A stretch of DNA of 64,000 nt from the NCBI RefSeq assembly GCF_007097395.1, contig NZ_VKDC01000043.1, positions 32,114 to 96,113 on the forward strand. The letters are read 5' to 3'. Made by a program: the position numbers and the translations under genes. Source of the stretch: Fulvivirga sp. M361 (lineage in GTDB: Bacteria; Bacteroidota; Bacteroidia; Cytophagales; Cyclobacteriaceae). The notes below the pieces were generated by a model. The model saw nothing but the letters and a program-made list of their open reading frames with translations. It did no database searches and was not told the DNA's origin. Shown here piece after piece: positions 9,975-17,687 of this stretch. The stretch's first letter is position 1, and every line of letters begins with the position of its first letter.

Positions 9975-12770
9975 ATGAAGACCAAACCGTTATTTGCCAA
10001 CGTGATGCTCGTTACATTCTTCTGCTTTTCCTTTTCCGTTGATTCAGCATTTTCTCAGGATGCGCTGATATGGCAGAAATATACCGGAGTCATTTCAAAC
10101 CCAAATATCCCTTTGCTTCCGGATTACTCTTATGCCGGCTATATGAGAGGTGAGGTAGGTATTCCGGATGTCAATCACCAGGTTTTCGATGTCACAGATC
10201 CGGCATACGGTGCAATTCCCGATGACGGCCTCTCCGATAAAGCAGCCATACAGGCGGCTATTGATGCTGCAGAGGCCAATGGCAGCGGAGTTGTTTTTTT
10301 CCCTCCCGGAGAGTACACGGTCAATACGGTGGTCTTAAATAATCAACCTATAACGATAAATTCATCCAACATAGTACTAAGAGGAAGCGGGTCGGCCTAT
10401 GGTGGAACCGTCATTAATATGCTCAATCACATGGATACCACAAATGGTTCCCAAAGTCGTGCGTTGTTCAATTTCTCTCAAGTAAGTGGGCTGAATAATA
10501 AAACCAGTTTAGGTGTAGGTACGGCTAACCGTGGAGACCAGGTCGTGACGGTAGCAAATGCAGACCGTTTTGTGGGAGTTAAATATTGCCGGATTTTTAT
10601 GGATGCTACCACCGTTGCCAATAGCGACTTTCTTGAAGGACGGCCTACAAAGGTCATATGGACTCAGATCAATAATGGCGTGTTGCTTGATGAAACACAT
10701 GAAATTGACTCTTTGGATCTGGTAAATAACAAAATCTACCTGAAGGATCCATTAATAGATACATTTAAGGCCACTTATAACTGGAAAGTACGGACGAATT
10801 ATTTGTTGGAAAATTGTGGGTTTGAAGACATCCATATAAAGGGCAACTTTCTGGATCAGTTTGTCCATCATAAGAATAATTACCATGATTACGGATGGAA
10901 CGGTGTTGATTTGAGAAACGTAGCACACTCCTGGGTAAGAAGGTGTCGGTTTACCAATGTTACTATGGGCGCCAAGATTACCGCCAGGTCTTATGCATCA
11001 AGTATTCTGAATATCCTGGTAGATGGTAATGCGGGACACGCACTGACACAGGCTGGATACAGATCCTCAAGAATACTTCAGGGATTGATTTGGGACAATA
11101 CCAATAACGGTCAATTTCATGGCGCTGATATGAGCGGAGGTGTAGCAGGGTCGGTGGTTTGGAGAGTAGATGCCAGAAAAGGGAAAGGATTCGATTTACA
11201 TGCCTCAATGCCCAGGACGAACCTTATAGACCTCTACGTCCAGGTAGAAACGGATAATGTAGGGGGTAATTATAAAAACTTGCCACATCACCTGACCGGA
11301 CTTACTATGTGGAATATAGAGCAGGTAGGCACACAGAATCAAACCTTGGATTTTTGGAACCTATGTTCGGGCAACTACTGTGGTCTGACCGTGGTAAATC
11401 CCATGGTGGTTGGATACCACGGAGCAGCCAATACCAACTTTATCAATACCAAATATGAAGAAAGTAACGGAACAAAAGTATCTCCGGAATCTTTGTTCGA
11501 AGCTCAGCTTATAGAACGAACGGATAGTGTTCCAAGCTGGATTGCAGAGGCCATTAATGAATGGGAGGGCCTGAAACAAGACTGGTACTTTACACCTGTT
11601 ATTCACAATTATGTCGAAACTTTCAATAATCTAACACTTGTCGGTTGGGGGAATGATATAACCTATGAAGGGGATCATGGATTCACATGGACAGTGAGCG
11701 GTAAAGGCGAATCCGGACGTATTGACAGTACCAAAAACATCTATATGAGGAGTGGCAAGGTTGGGGCTAAATCCGACTTGATCCAAGGAGGGATCAGGAA
11801 CTTTAAAGTGACTTGTAAAAACCTCTGGCATACAGAAAATGAGCGGAAAATCAAACTTTTGATCAATGGTAATGAGGTGGATTCTCTCGTGCATACTGGT
11901 ACGGATATTTACGACTTTTCGGTTAATAATATCAACGTGCCGGGAGATTTTACGATAGCCATCAAAAATGCATCAGACACATCTGACAATAATTCAATTG
12001 CCATGGACAATATTGAGTGGAGTTCTTATTCACCTCCTCCTTCTTATTTTGATTATATTGAGACCTTCAATAACCTAACACTTGTCGGTTGGGGGAATGA
12101 TATAACCTATGAAGGAGATCATGGATTCATGTGGACAGTGAACGGGAAAGGTGAATCCGGACGTATTGACGGTACCAAAAACATTTATATGCGGAGCGGT
12201 AAAGTTGGCGCATCTGCTACAATTAACGGTGGGATTGGGAATTTTATGGTGACTTGTAAAAATCTTTGGGACACAGGAAACGAGCGGAAAATCAGACTCC
12301 TTATCGATGGTGAACCGGAAGACTCACTGTATTATTCAGAAGAAGGTTTATACACGTTTGAAGTGTACGGTATCAATAAGCCAGGAGGTGTTACAATTGC
12401 CATAGAAAATGCATCGGATATATCTGTCAATAATTCAATTGCTATAGATAATATTTCATGGACAAGTTATAGCAACAGCAATGCCAGACACAAACAACAA
12501 AGTGAAGTTTCCACCGTTTTGAATGTCGCTGTTGAACAATTCAGGACGTATCCAAATCCAATGAAGGATCGTTTGGTCATTACAGGTATACCGGAAAGAG
12601 CAAACCTGGAGCTGTTAGACGCCTCTGGCCGGCAAATAAAGCTTCTGAATATGGAAAACCAAAGCGGGAATGATTTGCAGCTTGATGTTTCAGGTCTCCA
12701 ACCAGGTATCTATTTAATGAACATAAAAAGCTCAGATTATTATTATACATTCAGGTTGATAAAAGAATAA
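9975..12770 (+). CDS. Secreted beta-helix protein with two copies of an unknown module and T9SS sorting domain
   Basis: A 931-residue secreted protein. A signal peptide ends near SAFSQ (residue 28). A pectate-lyase-superfamily beta-helix occupies about 40-520 and is collinear with the 524-residue protein at 4545. Two near-identical modules follow at about 544-682 and 691-828; each begins with ETFNNLTLVGWGND and contains GKGESGRID and IAIxNASD blocks. The same module occurs once in the protein at 1388. The C-terminus from about 855 (YPNPMKDRL, then GIYLMNI) is a T9SS sorting domain. The module probably binds carbohydrate or packs as a jelly roll (inference). It starts a new transcription unit after the terminator at 9784-9833. 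Confidence 0.85.
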   Translation: MKTKPLFANVMLVTFFCFSFSVDSAFSQDALIWQKYTGVISNPNIPLLPDYSYAGYMRGEVGIPDVNHQVFDVTDPAYGAIPDDGLSDKAAIQAAIDAAEANGSGVVFFPPGEYTVNTVVLNNQPITINSSNIVLRGSGSAYGGTVINMLNHMDTTNGSQSRALFNFSQVSGLNNKTSLGVGTANRGDQVVTVANADRFVGVKYCRIFMDATTVANSDFLEGRPTKVIWTQINNGVLLDETHEIDSLDLVNNKIYLKDPLIDTFKATYNWKVRTNYLLENCGFEDIHIKGNFLDQFVHHKNNYHDYGWNGVDLRNVAHSWVRRCRFTNVTMGAKITARSYASSILNILVDGNAGHALTQAGYRSSRILQGLIWDNTNNGQFHGADMSGGVAGSVVWRVDARKGKGFDLHASMPRTNLIDLYVQVETDNVGGNYKNLPHHLTGLTMWNIEQVGTQNQTLDFWNLCSGNYCGLTVVNPMVVGYHGAANTNFINTKYEESNGTKVSPESLFEAQLIERTDSVPSWIAEAINEWEGLKQDWYFTPVIHNYVETFNNLTLVGWGNDITYEGDHGFTWTVSGKGESGRIDSTKNIYMRSGKVGAKSDLIQGGIRNFKVTCKNLWHTENERKIKLLINGNEVDSLVHTGTDIYDFSVNNINVPGDFTIAIKNASDTSDNNSIAMDNIEWSSYSPPPSYFDYIETFNNLTLVGWGNDITYEGDHGFMWTVNGKGESGRIDGTKNIYMRSGKVGASATINGGIGNFMVTCKNLWDTGNERKIRLLIDGEPEDSLYYSEEGLYTFEVYGINKPGGVTIAIENASDISVNNSIAIDNISWTSYSNSNARHKQQSEVSTVLNVAVEQFRTYPNPMKDRLVITGIPERANLELLDASGRQIKLLNMENQSGNDLQLDVSGLQPGIYLMNIKSSDYYYTFRLIKE

Positions 12771-12874
12771 CTCAACCCCACGGACTATAGGATTTGAGAT
12801 ATCTTTAGCCATTTAAGCGATTTATTGCATCAAGTGAGTTGACCTTGTTCATACACGTTTTTAAGTATTTTTTT

Positions 12875-14311
12875 ATGTTGAAGTATACGGTTCAAACTAC
12901 CTTCATATTGTTGATGTTAGTGGCCTGCCAGCAAACCGAACATCCGGCTGGCCGACCTAATGTCCTACTTATTATGGTTGATGATCTAAACGATTGGACG
13001 GCATACCTGGGAGGTCATCCGCAAGCAAAAACACCCAATATTGATGTACTGGCGAATCGAGGAATGGCATTTACGAATGCCCACTCCAATTCGCCACTTT
13101 GTGGTCCGTCAAGGTCTTCCATGCTCACCGGGTTACGACCATCCACTTCCGGGGTTTATTTTCATATCCAGGACAAGAGTTTGGTAAACCAGGTAAGAAA
13201 CGGAGACCTGAAGGCAAAGCTACTGCCTGATTACTTTGCAAAAAATGGCTACAAAACCATGGGGGTGGGCAAAGTCTTCCACTTAGGAGATCAGGCAAGG
13301 GTGTTTAACCAATATGGAGGGTATTGCGATTTTGATCCGAGACCGGAGGAGCATTTTGTATATGACCCGGTTTGGTTTGATAAACCGCCCGGCACTTCAA
13401 CAGATTGGGGAGCTTATCCGGCCCATGATTCTTTAACATTTGACCAGCAAATAGCAGATTGGACCATGGCCCGTCTTGAAGAGCAACATGACAAACCGTT
13501 TTTTATGGTCACAGGTTTTATGCGTCCGCATGTACCCTGGTATGTTCCTCAAAAATGGTTGGATGCATTTAATAGTGACAGTATTCAGACCCCAGCGTAT
13601 TTACCCGAAGATTGGAAGGATGTGCCCGAGATAGGCAAAAAGATCACCGAATGGCCCGCTATGCCAGATATGGACTGGATGTTAGAGGAAAGCAGGTGGG
13701 AGGATGCTGTAAAAGCCTATTTGGCCAGCATGTATTTTGTAGACTACCAAATCGGGAGGGTACTTAAAAAATTGGAATCCAGCCCATATGCTGAAAACAC
13801 CATCGTCGTCCTTGTTTCCGACCATGGTTACCACCTGGGGGAGAAGGGACTGTTTCAGAAAGGCACTCTTTGGGAACGGTCATCTCATATTCCGATGATA
13901 TGGGCCGGTCGGGGCATTAAGAGCGCAAAAACCGATGAACCGGTTAGTCTTTTGGATGTGTATCCTACGCTGGCAAAGATCTGTGAACTGATACCCCCTG
14001 ACCATCTTGAAGGCAATAGCCTTTTGCCATTACTTCAGGGAGAAAAATCCGGTAGGGATTATAGCGTTGTGACCACCTATGGTCCCAACAATCATTCGGT
14101 CTTTTATGAAAACTGGCACTACATTCGGTACAATGATGGATCAGAAGAGTTGTACGATCTTAAAGAAGATGAACACGAGTGGGTTAATCTGCTAAGCGAT
14201 AACAAGAAACATAGCTCGGTTGATCAATTAGTGCAATTACTTCCAAATGTAAACGAACCTAACCATGTGCACAGCCATAACTCGGCTGTTCCTTATTTCA
14301 CGAATGAATAG
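12875..14311 (+). CDS. Iduronate-2-sulfatase-like S1 sulfatase, lipoprotein
   Basis: A 478-residue sulfatase when started at the ATG at 12875, preferred over a TTG at 12839 because it places a short leader directly before the lipobox LVAC (Cys18). The motif CGPSR is at 76-80; the metal-site region is MVDDLNDW, and LVSDHGYHLGEKG carries the second metal Asp/His. The combination DDLNDW, CGPSRSSMLTG and LRPSTSGVY is typical of the iduronate-2-sulfatase-like branch of S1 sulfatases. It follows the beta-helix gene by about 100 bp and converges with the leftward operon at 14322. The substrate position is not inferable by eye. Confidence 0.92.
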   Translation: MLKYTVQTTFILLMLVACQQTEHPAGRPNVLLIMVDDLNDWTAYLGGHPQAKTPNIDVLANRGMAFTNAHSNSPLCGPSRSSMLTGLRPSTSGVYFHIQDKSLVNQVRNGDLKAKLLPDYFAKNGYKTMGVGKVFHLGDQARVFNQYGGYCDFDPRPEEHFVYDPVWFDKPPGTSTDWGAYPAHDSLTFDQQIADWTMARLEEQHDKPFFMVTGFMRPHVPWYVPQKWLDAFNSDSIQTPAYLPEDWKDVPEIGKKITEWPAMPDMDWMLEESRWEDAVKAYLASMYFVDYQIGRVLKKLESSPYAENTIVVLVSDHGYHLGEKGLFQKGTLWERSSHIPMIWAGRGIKSAKTDEPVSLLDVYPTLAKICELIPPDHLEGNSLLPLLQGEKSGRDYSVVTTYGPNNHSVFYENWHYIRYNDGSEELYDLKEDEHEWVNLLSDNKKHSSVDQLVQLLPNVNEPNHVHSHNSAVPYFTNE

Positions 14312-14321
14312 ATAATTTGGG

Positions 14322-15773
14322 TTATTTGCTTCTCTTCACCTCTTGGTCCAATTCCCAATCATCGGTTCTAAAGGAGGACACAGGTAGCATATTCGTACCG
14401 TATAGTGAACCGTCCACCCAGTTCTGCCATGCGTAGCGGACCGCCACCGGTTTTTTCACTTCTTCACTCCATACCAATAACTTTTGACGCTTTTCAATTT
14501 TGGCCTGTGCCGGATAGAATACTTTGTCTTCACCGGCTATTTCTATGTTCCTGATCTCACCCTCGTAGGCATAGAGACCGTTTTCAGCATGCTTGAAGTG
14601 CAATTGAATTTTATCTTCCCGGATTTCCATACTATCGTACCGTGGAGCATCGGGATTGATTCCACCTAAACCGTAAGTTTTGGCTAAAGCCTGATACAAG
14701 AGCCGGTCCGCAACTTCTTTTTTCTTTGGTGGATGGATCCATATGGAATCACCCAGATCCATAGTGATGGCTATTCCTGAGTTTGGTATCAGATCTGCGC
14801 ATTCAAGTTGTGCCTCACGAATGAAAGCAGTATTTTGAACATCCTGATAGACATCATTACCTGTATACATGTAAGGTGCTATCTGCGCGAAGTAAAAGGG
14901 CATATTTCCTCCCCAACGTACTCTCCAGTCTTTCACCATTGCAGGGAATAGTTCTTTGTACTCATTGGGCTTGAAACGGTTGGCTTCACCTTGATACCAC
15001 AGAAATCCTTTTAAGGTGTAAGGAATCAGAGGATTGATCATGGCATTGAACAGCATCGTTTGCGTTTTGTTCATTTTGGTGTCTTCATTTGTGCCGCTCA
15101 GGTCTACACGTTGAAATTCAGAAAGCACCTCTTCGCTCATCCAGGCTTCCACAAAGCTGCCACCCCAGGAGGTGTGGATAATACCAACCGGAACATCCAG
15201 TACTTGCTGAAGCTTGCTGGCAAAAAAATAGCCAACCGCACTAAACTTCGAAACTAATACGGGTGATGCTTCTGCCCAGGATTCATAGCTTTTTACGTTT
15301 TCTAAGGGAGTGGTAGATCCGTGTTTTTTTACATTGAACAATCTTATATTCGGATTTCGTGCATTTACGATCGCCTCCAGACCTCCATATGTTGGCTGTG
15401 CGCTGTAGCCTTTCACTGGCTGCTGCATATTGGACTGACCAGAACATAACCACACCTCTCCGAAGAGGATATTTTCAAGATAAAGTTCATTTTTCGCAGT
15501 AATTCGTATTGACTGTGCTGCCTTTGAATTGGTTGTTGTTAATTCGATTCTCCAATGGCCTTCCTTATCAGCTTGCGTCTTGATGGCATCCCTTAGCCAG
15601 GAGGTTTGAATCGTAATTTTCTCTTTAGGATCCGCCCATCCCCAAAGAGTCACTTCGGTATTCCGTTGTAGTACCATATTGGAAGAAATAATGGCGGGTA
15701 AGGTGATCTCTGCATTTGAGATGCAAATAATGCTAATGTAAAAGAGCAGGGTGAATGTTATTTTCTTCAACAT
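14322..15773 (-). CDS. Sialate O-acetylesterase-like (SASA family) carbohydrate esterase
   Basis: A 483-residue exported esterase. The ATG at 15773 is chosen because it gives a clean signal peptide (LLFYISIICISNA); an open frame extends upstream to 15887 but overlaps the neighbouring gene. The family nucleophile motif SGQSNM occurs at 111-116 with Ser114 as the probable nucleophile, preceded by GEVWLC. An Asp/His region with DSIWIHP lies late in the protein and may supply the rest of the triad. Related enzymes remove O-acetyl groups from sugars, often on plant or algal polysaccharides rather than sialic acid. It is the third gene of a leftward operon with genes at 15787 and 16563, and probably deacetylates the locus substrate. 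Confidence 0.85.
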   Translation of the reverse strand: MLKKITFTLLFYISIICISNAEITLPAIISSNMVLQRNTEVTLWGWADPKEKITIQTSWLRDAIKTQADKEGHWRIELTTTNSKAAQSIRITAKNELYLENILFGEVWLCSGQSNMQQPVKGYSAQPTYGGLEAIVNARNPNIRLFNVKKHGSTTPLENVKSYESWAEASPVLVSKFSAVGYFFASKLQQVLDVPVGIIHTSWGGSFVEAWMSEEVLSEFQRVDLSGTNEDTKMNKTQTMLFNAMINPLIPYTLKGFLWYQGEANRFKPNEYKELFPAMVKDWRVRWGGNMPFYFAQIAPYMYTGNDVYQDVQNTAFIREAQLECADLIPNSGIAITMDLGDSIWIHPPKKKEVADRLLYQALAKTYGLGGINPDAPRYDSMEIREDKIQLHFKHAENGLYAYEGEIRNIEIAGEDKVFYPAQAKIEKRQKLLVWSEEVKKPVAVRYAWQNWVDGSLYGTNMLPVSSFRTDDWELDQEVKRSK

Positions 15774-15786
15774 GGATTGTTCCGTT

Positions 15787-16566
15787 TTATTTGTCGATAC
15801 TCCAAACTTTAAAATTCTTATATCGGGCACTTCGCGTGTACATGTGTCGCAATCCGATTCTTCCGTTGTCACAATCAGGAAAATCACTCACATCCCATTG
15901 ACAGATAAGTCGGTGCCCGGCGTATTCCTTGTGCTGAATATGCATCTCAATCTGGCTTTCAAATTTGATGACTTTAATGTGATAGGTCTCATTGGGGTGG
16001 AACAGACCGGTTTTGAAGATATCACCACTTACATCGGTTCCATTCAGGCCCGTGCCGTTTGGATCATACCTTCTTAATCGTATGTAATCATTATCTCCCG
16101 AAAATTCTTTAGCCCCAAAAGCTGCATAACTGATATGGTAGGTGTTCATAGTATTGAAATACGTTTTCATACGGGGAACCCGTCGTTGATCATTCCATAA
16201 GGAAATATCTTCCGGATGCTCTTTATCGCCTTTGCCCGTAGCAAGAAAATACAAGATGTTAACACATCGCGTGGTGGTATCCGTTCGTGTATAATCGTAT
16301 TCAATGAGCAAATTCCCTTCAAAAACCTTTTTCGTCCATAAGACGGTGTGGCAGGTGTCATTCCCATGTTCCGGACCTGCTATAAGTTCCATGCCTTCAG
16401 GTGTGTTAATCACCTGAGACCGCTCTCCGTCCAGCATCCATTGGTCCTTCCAGTTATGGGTCCCTGTATCTTCGAAGAGTAGTTCCGACCTGGTGAAGTT
16501 GTGATTTCCTTGCGACTGGCAGGTAAAATACATGAAAGCTGTAAAGAGTAATAAGAATAATTTCAT
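15787..16566 (-). CDS. DUF1961-like secreted protein
   Basis: A 259-residue protein with a leader ending near FTCQSQ (Cys16 in YFTC could be a lipobox). The body has the alternating aromatic and polar strand pattern of concanavalin-like jelly rolls. It resembles DUF1961 proteins found in Bacteroidota polysaccharide loci, with blocks such as LLIEYDYTRTD, RVPRMKTYFNTMNTYHISY and the C-terminal RYKNFKVW. The start ATG overlaps the end of the upstream esterase gene by 4 bp (ATGA type), which indicates translational coupling. No catalytic residue is assigned. Carbohydrate binding or cleavage is inferred from fold and operon context only. Confidence 0.7.
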   Translation of the reverse strand: MKLFLLLFTAFMYFTCQSQGNHNFTRSELLFEDTGTHNWKDQWMLDGERSQVINTPEGMELIAGPEHGNDTCHTVLWTKKVFEGNLLIEYDYTRTDTTTRCVNILYFLATGKGDKEHPEDISLWNDQRRVPRMKTYFNTMNTYHISYAAFGAKEFSGDNDYIRLRRYDPNGTGLNGTDVSGDIFKTGLFHPNETYHIKVIKFESQIEMHIQHKEYAGHRLICQWDVSDFPDCDNGRIGLRHMYTRSARYKNFKVWSIDK

Positions 16567-17504
16567 GGTCGCCTTTTTTGCAGGGATACTAACCAGTCAG
16601 CCATCCGGTCCGTCCAGTTTTGTAAGTAGCCTTTTCCAATAGCAAGGGAGTAACCATGGCCTCCCTCCGGATAGATATGCATTTCGGCAGAAACATTGGC
16701 TTTCCGGAGAGCTTCATAAAAGAGTAGACTGTTCTTTACAGGAACTGCCTTATCATCAGACGAATGAACAATAAAAGTGGGAGGGGTTCTATGGGTTACC
16801 TGTAGTTCATTTGAAAAAAGATCTATCGTTTCCTTTTTTGGATTTGGGCCAATTAAGTTCTTTCGACTTCCGCTATGCGTAAAATCTGCGTTCATAGTAA
16901 TTACCGGGTAAATGAGTGCCACAAAGTCCGGTCGTGCGCTTAAAGCATCGACAGGCTCAGTACTACCGAAGACTTTCTGATCATACTGAGTTGCCAGAGT
17001 TGAAGCCAGATGACCTCCCGCCGAAAACCCTATCACTCCAACCTGGTCGGTATTTATATTCCATTGATTTGAATGATATCGTATTAGTCTCAAAGCACGT
17101 TGCGCGTCCTGAAGTGCATAAGTTGACTCATCCTTTTCGGAAGTAGTCCTGGGCAGGCGATATTTTAAAACAAAGGCTGCTATTCCCTGAGTATTCAGCC
17201 ATTTGGCGATATCCGTACCCTCCCAATCGTAAGCCAGGCCGCTGTAACCACCTCCGGGACAAACTAAAAGCGCCATTCCTGTGGAGTGTCGCCTGACTGG
17301 CAGAAAGACTTCTATGGTAGGAATCTGTACATGCTCTATCCAAAGGATATCTCTGTTCGGATCTGTTTTTTCAGATTTACTTGTGTTGACGGCATCACTG
17401 TTCGATGGCCATAGAGGAATTAGATTAGGCTGACCACTGACTTCACTCATAAAAGTTACACTGATCAGGAAAATCAAAATGAAGTTTATGTAGCAGTAAT
17501 TCAT
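16563..17504 (-). CDS. Alpha/beta-hydrolase, acetyl-esterase type
   Basis: A 313-residue exported hydrolase with a signal peptide ending near EVSGQ (residue 25). PGGGY (83-87) forms the oxyanion-hole region, GFSAGGH carries the nucleophile Ser161, an Asp lies in HSSDDKAVP and the His in EGGHGYS. This is the arrangement of acetylxylan-esterase or feruloyl-esterase-like enzymes often annotated as xylanase-associated. It is the first gene of the leftward three-gene operon and is divergent from the beta-helix gene at 17688. With the SASA-type gene it gives the locus two esterases, suggesting an acylated substrate. Confidence 0.87.
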   Translation of the reverse strand: MNYCYINFILIFLISVTFMSEVSGQPNLIPLWPSNSDAVNTSKSEKTDPNRDILWIEHVQIPTIEVFLPVRRHSTGMALLVCPGGGYSGLAYDWEGTDIAKWLNTQGIAAFVLKYRLPRTTSEKDESTYALQDAQRALRLIRYHSNQWNINTDQVGVIGFSAGGHLASTLATQYDQKVFGSTEPVDALSARPDFVALIYPVITMNADFTHSGSRKNLIGPNPKKETIDLFSNELQVTHRTPPTFIVHSSDDKAVPVKNSLLFYEALRKANVSAEMHIYPEGGHGYSLAIGKGYLQNWTDRMADWLVSLQKRRP

Positions 17505-17598
17505 TAATTATCAAGTTTAATAAATCTTAACGCCAAGTCGGTCTGGCTTACAAAACTAAATCAAATCTAAGGACTGTTTTTCTCCCAAAAAAAAGAAC

Positions 17599-17610
17599 GA
17601 ACAATTGTTC
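17599..17610. promoter_or_regulatory. Perfect 12-bp palindrome in a divergent promoter region
   Basis: GAACAATTGTTC is a perfect palindrome in the 183-bp gap between the leftward esterase operon (start 17504) and the rightward beta-helix gene (start 17688). Its central position suits an operator for a shared regulator. It is AT-rich and short, so chance is possible. Confidence 0.35.
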
Positions 17611-17687
17611 AAAAAGTCTGAATGATAGTGAAAGAGTTTTTAAACGTGCATAAGCATTTTAGATGTACTAACTATCAGAAAAATTAT

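Noticed and set aside
15774..15887. Upstream extension of the SASA-type esterase
   Set aside because: It overlaps the 3' end of the neighbouring gene in another frame and would bury the signal peptide at residue 39.
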